Source: Dastarcus helophoroides
Lineage: Eukaryota > Arthropoda > Insecta > Coleoptera > Bothrideridae
DNA: 64,000 nt
Direction: 5' to 3'
Assembly (NCBI GenBank): GCA_028583605.1
Contig: CM053326.1
Location: forward strand, 20,054,536-20,118,535
In this document: positions 1-10,516 of the stretch, piece after piece
Numbering within the stretch: the first letter of the stretch is position 1
Layout of the letters: each line of letters begins with the position of its first letter
Translations under genes and position numbers: made by a program
Notes under the pieces: generated by a model
Databases searched by the model: none
What the model was told of the DNA's origin: nothing
The model's input: only the letters and a program-made list of their open reading frames with translations

Positions 1-279
1 ATGACGAGATCGTCAAAGAAAGTAAAAAGAAGCATATATTCATAATCGCGACGGCGGACGAGGGTGGGAAAACAAATAAAGACAAAGCTAATCTTATCAT
101 GAACATGGATAAAGCCTTCAAAATAAGAAATAAACAAAAAGAAGACAAGCTGATATGCATAGCAAAATATTAGAATATGTTTGCAGAAGTAGAAACTCCA
201 AAGCGGAAGTAATAGGTAACAAAAAAGACCTGCAAGTACAGCAGAAGGTGATGAAGAATACACGAATAGAAATAGTAGA

Positions 280-985
280 AATAGGAAACAAACAAATGAA
301 GAAACAATAATCCTAAAACCACAAGAGGGAGCATCATATGTAGATGTACTCAGAAACATGAAAACAGAAAATATATCGGAAGGCATAACGGTGTGTAAAA
401 TAAACAAAACAAAAAATGGCAATATACAATTAAAAATCAGAGGAAAGGAGCAAAAATAGCGAAAAGAATTTAGGGAAAAGTTGGCAACAAAACTAGAAAA
501 AATAGCCAAAGTGGATGTAAGAAGCCGTAAACAAACAGCTATGATGAAGAAGCGAAAGAAGTCATAGAAGCGGAGATAAATAGAGGCAAAAAGAAACTGG
601 AAGAAATAACAGTGAAAGTATCGCAAAGAGCCAACAGAGAAGAACTTAAACATGCATTTGTCACAACGTGTCCAGAAACTGCCAGGGAACTGATTTAAAG
701 AAAAGGATTGGTAGAGGATGGCATAGATAAAGGGTTAAAAAAATGGATACCGTACTCAAGTGCTACAACTGTCATAAGGTAGGACATAAAGCAAAAGATT
801 GCAAGGCAAATAGAAACGAAGAGAGCTGCCATAAATGCGGTATAACTGGTCATCAAGCCAAGAACTGCAAAATGAAGAAATGTGGTACTTATGTGACACT
901 AAAGGTCACAAGACGGAGGCTGTGAGATGTCCCAAATCAGAGAAAGGGCTATCGGGATCAAAAGTGAAAAAAGGGGAAGGATGAA
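280..985 (+). pseudogene. LINE ORF1 (gag-like, CCHC zinc knuckles), broken
   Basis: ORF1 of the LINE encodes a nucleic-acid-binding chaperone of the retroelement RNP. A recognisable stretch from about 330 reads in one frame as a conserved ORF1 segment (ASYVDVLRNMK) up to a stop near 458, then resumes in other frames. The best part is 743-925, with two CX2CX4HX4C knuckles (CYNCHKVGHKAKDC and CHKCGITGHQAKNC). A third knuckle follows in the next frame (CDTKGHKTEAVRC) after a frameshift near 890. Three C-terminal knuckles are usual for Jockey/R1 ORF1. The many stops make this a pseudogene. Confidence 0.8.
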
Positions 986-1023
986 CAGCCTGCATAAGGA
1001 GGTGAGAAGGGAGTCCCAGAACA

Positions 1024-1993
1024 GTGCATTATAAAAATAATACAATGCAACATAGGTTCATAGAAGATAATCTAGATGTGACAGTAAAAGTTTTAAACAA
1101 AGAAGTCAAGGTAGCAAGCTACGGAAAAGGAAAGAGTTTCGTGTGGACTGAGCTAGAGGATATAATTATATACGGGTATTACATCTCTCCGAATTTGGAT
1201 GTATCTCAGTTCACGTCATTTCTAATTGGTGTCAGGAACGACATGAAAAGACAAACCAAAGACATAGTAGTGGGGGGCGATTTTAACGCTAAATCGTTTA
1301 TGTGGGGTTCTAAAACTGAAGATAAAAGAGGAGAAATACTAACCGAATTGCTAGGGGAAGAGAGCTATATTATACATAATCAAGGGGAAACACCCACCTT
1401 CATGCGAGGCGAGAGGGAATCCTTCATTGATATCACAATTAGCACTAGGAAACTAGCAAATAACACAGAAAACTGGAAGGTATTGGAAGAAGAAACCCTT
1501 AGCTGTCACAACTATATTACCTGTGAAATATATGATAAAACTCAATTACCCACGAAGGAGGAGACGAATATAATGAAAGGATGGCACATAAAGACAAGTG
1601 CTATAAACGATTTAGTTAGAGAAGTAGGAAGACTATTAAATGACAAGAGAAATAAAAAGATAGTGGCGGAAGAACAAAATGATAGAGAAAGCTTGTAATG
1701 CCACATTCAGAAAGAAAGAAAATAAAAGAAACAAAAAGCCCGTATATTGGTGGTCCGAAGAAATATCGCTTAAAAGAAAATCCTACATACAAAGTAGGAG
1801 AATTATGATAAGAACTAACAAGCAAGGAAATGAAGACCAAAAAAACAGAAATAAGACAAATATACAAGATAAAAAGACAGGAACTGACGCCAAAATGCGG
1901 GCCTGGAAAGAGGTAATAACAGAAGCCGAGACGGATATTTGGGGAAAAGGCTACCAAACTGTTACCGAGAAAATGAAATTCCCAAGTATTTAA
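1024..1993 (+). pseudogene. LINE ORF2 endonuclease (EEP family), broken
   Basis: This is the apurinic-like endonuclease that nicks target DNA for target-primed reverse transcription. The frame 1024-1698 (224 codons) holds the DNA-binding/catalytic motif GGDFNAK near residue 84 and the terminal block FIDITIS near residue 134, both typical of the EEP fold. The usual N-terminal part of the domain, with its first catalytic Asn/Glu block, is missing, because the frame begins almost directly after ORF1. A frameshift near 1690 moves the linker to the frame 1679-1993 (KPVYWWSEEI), a conserved pre-RT segment. It is not functional. Confidence 0.85.
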
Positions 1994-2011
1994 CTAACGG
2001 ATCAAAAACAA

Positions 2012-2619
2012 ATGGAAGAGCCAGAAAAATTATTTCCAAAAGGACAAGTCACGAAATGGGACAGATTGGAAACCACTCAAGAGGATATCCCGATGTTTAC
2101 GAAGAAAGAATTGCTCAAGTCAATAGATAGGCTGAAGGCAAAGAAAGCGCCAGGTCCAGATGGCCTCACGACAGAAATTGTCAAGCCCGTGATAAAAGAA
2201 TATTCGGAAGAATGTCTTACAGTCATGAATCAGGTGTTACAAACAGGTTCATTTCCGAATATTTGGAAAACCGCAAGACTGGTCCTACTAGAGAAGGGTA
2301 AACCGAGCCAAAATGCAAAGACCTACCGGCCAATATGCATCATAAATGTAATGGGAAAACTACTGGAACAAAAACTGAAGCAGGAGACAAAAAGACGAGG
2401 AGACCTATCCGAAAAACAATATGGTTTCCGGGAGAAAAGGTCAATAATAAGTGCCTTAGAAAGAGTGATTAACTTAACAGAAAGTGGTAACGTCAAAGGA
2501 AATAGAAAAAGGTGTGTCCTAGTAACTATGGGTGTCAAAAATGCATTCAGTTCTGCTCCATGGGATGGCATTTTGAAAGAACTTAGACAAAGGCGAAAAG
2601 CTTCATACCTTTATAATAT
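2012..2619 (+). pseudogene. LINE reverse transcriptase, N-terminal half
   Basis: The RT finger/palm part of ORF2. The visible RT blocks in order are KAPGPDGLTTEIVK, a block ending TYRPICIINVMGKLLEQ, QYGFREKRSIISAL and VTMGVKNAFSSAPWDGI. In active elements the last block carries an aspartate (D-x-x-x-A-F); here that position is Gly, so one catalytic metal ligand is lost. The frame is cut at 2619 by insertion of the solo LTR and continues from 2971. Confidence 0.9.
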
Positions 2620-2966
2620 TGTTACGAAATGTTATTATAAAATTTAGAATGTAAGGACATTTTCTAAAAAAATCTGATAAGGGAAAGCGGCTTCGATAAT
2701 AAAGTAAACCTCAGATAAGCGTTTCGGCAAACGATAAGCCTTATCTACAAGATTCTTCTAGAATCGGAGGCGGGATCTATATATAGGTGGTCCGGTTGGT
2801 TTTTCTTCAGTCAGGCAGTCAGTTAGTGTAGTTAATTAGTGAGTTAGTAGTTAGAAGTCAATAAGTGAGTTAACTATTCAGTTGTAGTGTTCCCAGTTTA
2901 GTTTGGAAATAAAGTGTGTACAATTCAACAAGTGATAATAATCATTCGAACCGATTGACCGCAACA
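2620..2966 (+). mobile_element. Solo LTR inserted in the LINE RT
   Basis: A 347-bp solo LTR of the same family as the 5' LTR at 59440. It starts TGTTACG and ends CGCAACA. It is flanked by the 4-bp direct repeat ATAT (2616-2619 and 2967-2970), a target-site duplication. It has the family landmarks in order: clustered GATAAG motifs, a TATA-like stretch near 2779, the TCAGTCAG initiator-like repeats, and an AATAAA signal. No internal element sequence follows, so it arose by LTR-LTR recombination. It shows the LINE was already in place when the LTR element arrived. Confidence 0.9.
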
Positions 2967-2970
2967 ATAT

Positions 2971-4135
2971 ACTGGCTGGCAAGTTATCTGGAAGACAGAA
3001 CCCTATGTGTGGAAAGCAATGCAAGAATGCAAGTAAGCTGTGGAGTGTCACAAGGCTTGATACTCGAACCCACCCTCTGGAATATCTATTATGACGGGGT
3101 ATTTAAGGTGAAGGTTCCAAGAGGGGTCAAACTTATAGGATATGCTAACGATCTGGGTATTATTATAGTAGAAAAAAAAAAGAGGCAGTGGAAACAGCAG
3201 CCAATGCAGCAATACAAAATGTCATGAGATGGATAGAAGAAAAGAAACTGAGTATAGCTCCACAGAAAACGTAGGTTTTAATTCTATCAGGAGGAAAAAC
3301 GATAAAAAAAATGTCAGTGAAGGTAGGAACTGCAGAAGTAGAAAGTACGGAACACCTCAAGTACCTAGGAATACACATAGATAGAAACATGAGGATGGGA
3401 CATCATATCAAGATGATAACAGAAAAATGCACCAAAGCAACCAATAACATAAGTCGGATAATGCCCAACATTAGGTGGTCCGAGAGAAAATACTAGGAGA
3501 ATACTATCCTCAGTCACGTCCATAATGATGTACGGGCACAGCATATGGAAACGGGCGCTGACAAAGAAAGCTTATAAGAACAAGCTGATTAGTGTACAAA
3601 GGAGAACTGCCCTAAGAATAATAAGTGGATACAGAATCATCTCCTTAGAAGCAGCCTTAGTTTTAGCAAGAATAACACCTGTAGACCTATTAGTAGAAGA
3701 AAAAGATAGGAACAGAGAAGGAGAAACTCGCGCCACAGCACAAAACATAACAATAGAGAAGCGGCAAGAAAGATGGAGAGCTAACACAGGGAAAGCAGAG
3801 TGGAAAAAACGATTAATTCCGGATATCTCCCCATGGATAACTAGACAATGGGGCGAATTTAACTACTTTCTTATCCAGATGTTATCAATACATGAAAGAT
3901 TCCAGGCGTACCTAAAATGATTTACAGACAGTGACACATCTAGATGCATATACTGCGATATGGAAGTTTATGTGAAACACACGCTTTTTAAGTGTGAAAG
4001 GTGGAAGGAAGAAAGGGAGGAAGCCGCAAATCAAGATGCTACAATCCAAAGAATACTGGGATGAAAACTTTATAAGCGAGATAGTACTAAAAAGACGGAA
4101 AGACATGGAGCAAAGAAGGTAAAGAAAACCAAGTA
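2971..4135 (+). pseudogene. LINE reverse transcriptase, C-terminal half
   Basis: Continuation of the RT after the solo LTR. Frame 2916-3227 gives YWLASYLEDR, a VSQG-type block (CGVSQGLILEPTLWN) and GYANDLGI. The last should be YADD in a working RT, so the first catalytic aspartate has become Asn (gac to aac). Frame 3311-3496 carries KYLGIHID, and frame 3525-3920 the conserved thumb/C-terminal segment (QRRTALRIISGY). A terminal zinc-binding motif CIYCDMEVYVKHTLFKC lies in another frame just after 3930. Several frameshifts and stops are present. Confidence 0.88.
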
Positions 4136-4318
4136 ACCATCTAAAGAACGTCCTCTTTGAAGTAATACCCCGACGGGTAGTTCCGAAGAGGAAGCAGTCT
4201 CTGGAGAAGGGAGGAGGGGTTTTAGTCAGTAGAAATCTGACACTCCCCATCCACGTGGATAGGAGCCCATGAGGGCTTTCCCCTCCTCAACGGAAAAACT
4301 ACTACTACTACTACTACT
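4136..4318 (+). repeat. LINE 3' UTR with (ACT)7 tail
   Basis: Non-coding 3' end of the LINE. It closes with seven perfect ACT units at 4298-4318, after which composition falls abruptly to AT-rich flanking DNA. A short tandem tail is common at 3' ends of Jockey/R1-like elements, either copied from the RNA or from the microsatellite target. Confidence 0.7.
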
Positions 4319-7300
4319 TCACTCATTCTGGGGAATTTCTTCTTGAAATATAAAAATCCATTCTTATTCGGACCTATCCCATCTAAAAAAATTTTGATAA
4401 GCTTAATTTGATATGAAGTGGTGGCAGAAATATACCAGAGAGCTTACAAGTGTAAATGCTTTACAGTTTTCTATTTACAAATTAAAGATCTACGTGTAGG
4501 ACAAACTTTTTCCTAATTGTGATTTTTTCGATCTCTGTTGTCCCATTCACATAAAAAGTAATCAAATTTTAATGATAAAAAAGACTTCAAATGAATATTT
4601 AGTACGATCATGATATTAGGTCTTATTTCTAATAAATTTTTTTAAGATGTAGATATGGAGCTTAATAAAAACGAAGAGTATTTGGAAAGACTACATTTCC
4701 AAAAATAAATTTTACCCTGTCACAAAAAACCGAGTGTGATAGAAAAAAATAAGTACGGTTTCATGATGGGGGTAGGTAGTCGAAACACAATTACAAAATT
4801 ACAGAATTCGTGTGGCAAAATTAGTGTTGACCAGTGTAATGAATTAGGTAATATTATTGAATAATAATATATTAATTAATTTATATCCAGTTACCATTAA
4901 AAATGTGAAAAAGTCAAAATAATTCTCAAATCATTTGAATTAAAAATGAAAACAGAAAACATTTTTTATTCTCATGTAGTGAAGATTCGCGCTTTATTAA
5001 CACAAAAAGTAGATACTTTAACATAGAGTGTTGTTTTAAATTGACTTGTCACATGTGGTTACGCGAAATATCAGATATTCAGCCTTCGTATAGCTCTGGA
5101 TATTTTTAGATGCTTCAGCTATCAAATTTCTCTGTCAGCATCATTTGATTATACAGATTTCGCGTTCAGGACGAGATTCTAAAAACAGGACGGGCATCCA
5201 AAGAATTTAAAATTGTCACCTTTACATATAAGAATTAACATTAAATAAGCTTACAAGAGACATGAACTTTTGGAGATCCCGTTTTCAAGTTGATAAGGTA
5301 GGCGTCGCATCGGCGTTATTAGAAATTGTGGACGTCTTCGGAATTTAAAATCGAAGTGTCACATTTTGATTTTATTTCTTGAAATTTTAGGCTTTTCGAC
5401 TTTAAAAACAATTTTTTCCTGAAATTTTCAACGTATTAAATCAAACTTAAATTTAAATCAAAGTTAAATTTCCGAAAATAAAATTGGAATTACTAGAATA
5501 AAATTAAAATTCTGAAATTAAACAGAATTTAAGAAAAAATTGTTTTGGGGGTTCGAATTTTTCTCGATATTTGCACTTTGATCCAGAAATGAGGATTATT
5601 TCTCATTAGGGAAAAATAATAAGAAAAAAATGGAAATTTTATGTCGTACTTGTAAAGTAGACAAATTTGCGGTAATTTAGAAAAACCTTGAAAATTGGAA
5701 AAATCAATAAAATCCGATAATTTTGTATTTGGAACTTTAATTTCAATTAAAAAAAATTTAAATGTTGTATCTTAATTTTTTCTTAAAATACTAGTTTGAC
5801 GAATTTAAAATCAATGTTTTGACCTTTTTTTGAAATTCTGAATACATAAAAACAATATTTTTTTATTTAAAATTACAATTCTTTACATTACAATTACAAT
5901 ACATTACAAAACTTTGAAAAGTCGAAATTTCTAAAATAAAATTAAAATTCCGAAAATAAAGCAGAAATTCAGTAAAGAAGCTGCAAATGTATGAGAAAAA
6001 TGGACATTACGAAAATACGAAATTTTTTGGACAAATTTAGAAAAATGCAAACTGAAATAAAAATTAGGCGAACAAAGAAGTTAACATTTCGAAAAACTAC
6101 TCGGCATTAAAAAAAATTAATTATAAAAAATTCGAATTTTTTGTTAGCTGTCATGAGGTGACTTTTTGAGAATTTATATACTACGTAGTCGAATTTTGAT
6201 ATTAACAAAAATTGTTCTCAAATATTTCAGTTTTAATGCAATTTTGGTAAAATTTTTGTGTGTTCAAGCTTTTAACCAAAGTTGTTTATATTTTGCCATT
6301 CTGTAAGGAAAACATCATTTTCCTGAAGTACATGTCACTGTTGTACTGTTGAAAAATAATATTTATTAAGAAAAAAATCAAATCTCCTTCTTTTCTATCA
6401 CAAAAAGTTATCCACGCCCATGTGGAAATTTCGATAGTTGAAGTCGAGATTTGATGATTTAATTTCATTATGCTTGAAAATGCGTAATCCTGAAAGATAG
6501 AGATGTTGCGTTCAAATTCGAGCTTTTGGCAATTTTCTTATGTACATTTTAAAATAAGATTATTTGGTTTAAAGTTGAAATGTCGAAAATGCAAGTGCAT
6601 AAATTCTAAACCCAACTCCTAGGGGGCCACATTTTGGTTTTTCCAACGATATTTGAGACCTTTAGTGCAAAAGTGACCTAACCAACATATTAAGACATTT
6701 TTTGGTTTTTAATTTATTTTACTCAGGACATCGATATCTATAAGTGCAACCGCTGACAGTGCAACACAAACTCATGTTCAATACATTTACTACTTATTCA
6801 GATGGCAGCAGTATTTTCATATTTGCATTACGTATGAGCAAATGAGACTTTTCCTTAATTAATTTTGCACAAAACGCCTAATTTGATCTTTAAATTCCGC
6901 AGTCAGTGACATGCACCTTTTAATTTACACTGCTGACAAATAAGTTACTCCTGCTCTAGAGCGTTACCGGGAGAAATCCTAGCCGCACAGAACATCACCA
7001 AAATCTAGAACTACACCAGGAGCCTGAAAATAACCAATGAACGACCGTCGGCCTTCGCATGAGTAAGTGGTGCTTCTTCCTTTGCTGGTATGTGGCTTCC
7101 CTAGATATGCCAGCAGCACCGTCCTAATAATTCTAAATTTCATGGGGCAGTTATTGGTGTACCAACACTAACCACACTCACGATACCGAAAAACAAGTTA
7201 AAGCCAAATATTCTCCATTTGTGGAGAATATTTTAGAAAAAATTTAATCGAACACATTCGAAAATTTAAGTTTGGACTCGAAATTTGGATATAAACTATT

Positions 7301-9581
7301 GAGTTTATCTCCAAAATGTCAAATCTGTTCGATTAAATTTTTTCTCGAAATATCGATTTTTTTCTTGAAAATTCAACCTTGACTGGAATATTCTGAAACT
7401 TACTTAATCTCAATAGTTTTATTTAAATCTCGAAATTTCAACAAACATAAAAAACCAAAGTTTTTATCTAGAAAACTGAGTTTATTTCTAAAATGTTCAA
7501 ATTTTTTCGACTCATATCATCCTTACTTAAAAAAATATTCCACATTTCGGCTTTAAACTTAACCTGTTAAGGTAATTTTGATTTTTTTGATTAAACATTT
7601 TTTTAACATTAATTTGCATATTTCAAAATTTAATGCAAAAGTTCAACTTTAAAAACGTTAATTTGAGAAAATTTTATCTGAAGTTTTTATCTGAAAATTT
7701 TATTTTAGGATAAAAACTTAAGATAAAATTTCAAATGATATTTTGAAAATTTTATTTTGTTTTTAAATATCAACTATATTCTGAAAATTTCAGTTATCAA
7801 GGTCGGTTGAAATTTCGCCTTTACACTGAAAGTTTCTAAATTAAAATCAAGCTTTATAAAATATCAAAACTTCTAAAAACTGTTTTTCTGAAATTGAAAC
7901 TGTTAAATTGCTTGAATATTAAATTTTCAATGTCAAATTATTTTTAATTTTGAAGCGAAATTTCTGCTTTAACCTTAAACTTTTAGGAAACATTTTATAT
8001 AGAAATTTTGAGTTTCTTTGAGTAATATGCAGTTATTTTTGTATATTTTAAATTTCCTCTCGAAAATTCAAGTTAGTAGTTGTAAAAAGTCTTAATTAAG
8101 AAAATAATTAATTTTTTCTACATTGAAATTTAGAATTTTTGAATTTGTGGCCTTTATTATCAATCTTTCATTTTTTTTTTACCTAATTATTTTATCTTTT
8201 CATTGAGGTTTCATTTTAAAATTGAAACGAAACCTCCATAACATTTTGAGTTTAAAGAAGAAATTTCAAGGTTAAAAGTATTTAAAAAAAATATAAATTT
8301 CAAAGAGAAATTCATTTCGAAATTTCCATTTAAAACTAAAAAATTACCATAAAGTTACCATAATTTATGAAATTCTCCGAAGTCCCTATTTTCATTTTCC
8401 TCTGAAATCGTCGTCTTTAGAAAACGAAATTTTAAGAAAATATTTTTTTTAATTCCATATTTATTTGTAACTTAAAATGATATTTAGAAATTTCAAGATT
8501 TTTCCAGAAATAAAAGTTTCTTAATATTTCGAATTGTTTTGGACGAATTTGATTTAGAAATCAGTTTTTCGACCTGCAAGTTCAAATTTTAATGCTATTT
8601 CAGAACTACAATTTTAACTTTAAAAATTTCACTTTAGGTAAATTCGAAATTTAGTAAATACTTTTTTTTACGACGACAATCCTAACATTATTCAACAAAT
8701 TGTTTTTGAAACTGAATAACTTTTTTTTTAATTTAGATCCTAAACACGATTGTTTTTTTATTAAACATTAAGTTTATTTTCAAAATTTAATTTTTTTATG
8801 CAAATATAAAGATCTTCTACCCAAACATTCACTTTTATTACAAAATGTCAATTTTTTCCAAATATCGAGCTTTTTGTATTTCCACTTCCACTAGAATATT
8901 TCTTTTTTTTAAATTCAAGTCTAGACTTAAAATTTTAAAATTATGATTACCATTTTAAACAAAATAAAGAGAAAAATATGTAAATTCTTAATTTGTAATC
9001 AAAATGATAGAAAAAAGAACAAAAATGGAAACAATAATAGAAACGAGATATTTTGAAAAAAGACAAAATGTTCTTAATATTTCTTGGATTTAATTTTAAA
9101 GAATTAAAGTGAAAATTTTGGAAAATTTAGGTTGAATTTTGTAGGAAAAACATTTGAAATTGTTCAGTGATTTTCAAGAAAAAATCCTTAATTCAAAAAA
9201 ATGTCCAAATAAAAATAAAGAATAAAGCAATAGTAGTCCTGCTAGGCTTAACGCCACAGATTACCGAAGATTTATGATTAAAAAGAAGCTCCTTTCACTA
9301 ATTGACCAAAGGGTAGAACGAGGAGCATCGTGGGCCGCCTATTATTGATCGCTGCTCCAAGAGATATTTCTTATTAATTTAGAGTTCTAAATAATTTGGT
9401 GTTCTAGACTACCATTTAAGCTAAACTTTAGTGTTGTCTCCGAATTTTTGTTGTTGTTGTAACAATTGATTCCAAGGAAAAGTTTCCAACAGCTGCTTCT
9501 ATTAAGAAAATTTAGGGTGTTTCTGCTGCGACAAAACTTTCACCAAAAACGATGAGATGCCAACATTGGGACTGTAGATAG
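4319..9581. other. Gene-free AT-rich region
   Basis: No coding region, RNA gene or recognisable transposon was found. From about 5340 to 6490 and from 7250 to 9230 the DNA is a degenerate A/T-rich tract with recurrent words such as AAATTTCGA and TTTTTCAAAAT in both orientations. Islands of more balanced composition lie at about 6590-7180 and 9230-9580. A perfect 12-bp inverted repeat with a 4-nt loop occurs at 7206-7233. Confidence 0.6.
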
Positions 9582-9930
9582 TGTAACAAAATGTAATTAT
9601 GGAATTTAGAATTTTTTAGAAACATCTGATAAGGGAAAGCGGCCGCGATAATGAAGCAAACGGAAGATAAGCGTTCCAGAAATTTCGGCAAACGATAAGC
9701 CTTATCTGCTGAAAACTTCTAGAACCCGAACCAGAGAACCATATAAAGGGGGTCCGGTTGGCTTTCCCTCAGTCAGTCAGTTAGTCAGTCAGTGTAGTTA
9801 ATTCGTGAGTTAGTGAGAAGTCAATAAGTGAGTTCATTATTCAGTTGTAGTGTTCCGAGTTTAGTTTAGAAATAAAGTGGGTTTTATTCAGCAAGCGTTA
9901 ATAATCATTCGAACCGATAAGCCCGCAACA
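9582..9930 (+). mobile_element. Solo LTR upstream of the IR gene
   Basis: A 349-bp solo LTR, starting TGTAACA and ending CCGCAACA, flanked by a perfect 4-bp target-site duplication ATAG (9578-9581 and 9931-9934). It has the same order of landmarks as the 59440 LTR: GATAAG cluster, TATA-like stretch (ATATAAAG), TCAGTCAG tandem, AATAAA. It lies about 590 bp before the start codon of the ionotropic receptor, in the same orientation, so its promoter could in principle read toward the gene; there is no direct evidence that it does. Confidence 0.92.
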
Positions 9931-10020
9931 ATAGCTAAGGCTATGTATGGACTAAAATAATTGAAAGTAACATCCAAGCACAGTTATCATTTGACTTATG
10001 TTTCAGTATGTAAGTTTGAA

Positions 10021-10247
10021 AAATTGAAATACTAATATTGTCCCCTGAAACCAAGAAAGATTAAAAAAGAAGGTTGCTAAAACGCGTTTCGATTCCCAAG
10101 CTATCTTCTTCAGAGAAATACCTCTCTGGCTATCGAAACGCGTTAGAGCAACTTCTGTTGTGTTTTTTAATCTTTCTGGGTTTCAGGGGACAAGATTTAT
10201 ATTTTAATTTTTGAAGATAATCAAGGACCAGTCCTCTCCAAAAAAAA
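10021..10247 (+). mobile_element. Hammerhead-like foldback retroposon, copy A
   Basis: A short element with inverted arms. The 5' end reads GAAATACTAATATTGTCCCC and the 3' end GGACCAGTCC followed by an A run. It is flanked by a 13-bp duplication with one mismatch, ATGTAAGTTTGAA (10008-10020) and ATGTAAGTTTCAA (10248-10260). Each arm contains the CGAAACGCGTT-type block (inverted on the left arm); the right arm lost the first half of the motif by an internal deletion. Long duplications and an A-rich 3' end point to target-primed insertion. It sits 270 bp before the IR start codon. Confidence 0.82.
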
Positions 10248-10516
10248 ATGTAAGTTTCAATCCATTTCAATAATATCTGAAACTGTTTAAATTACTTCTA
10301 CAGCATATAAACTATAAACAAAACATTAGCACGCTAGAAACAACTCTAAACAAATACATGAGTCGATTTTAATGGCATTTTAAATTTAAAACTATTATGT
10401 TTTTGATGGATTAAACATCAAAGCTTTAGAGCAACACGCATTATTCTCATCTGCGCTTTCCATTGCTGTTCTGGCGTGTATAACATTAACGTAATTACAA
10501 AACTGATGAATTCATA

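Larger units (their letters stand above)
1..4318 (+). mobile_element. Decayed R1/Jockey-like non-LTR retrotransposon
   Basis: A 5'-incomplete LINE with the order ORF1 (CCHC zinc knuckles), AP-like endonuclease, reverse transcriptase, C-terminal CCHC motif, 3' UTR and a trinucleotide tail (ACT)7. This order is that of the Jockey superfamily, and the C-terminal region resembles R1/LOA-type proteins; the clade is inferred from motifs only. It is dead: there are frameshifts around 890, 1690 and 1990, stops throughout ORF1, the endonuclease N-terminus is missing, catalytic aspartates are replaced, and a solo LTR at 2620-2966 splits the RT. The window starts inside the element, so its 5' end is not visible. 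Confidence 0.9.

Noticed and set aside
7206..7233. Perfect hairpin as a microRNA precursor
   Set aside because: A 12-bp stem with a 4-nt loop is too short for a Drosha/Dicer substrate.
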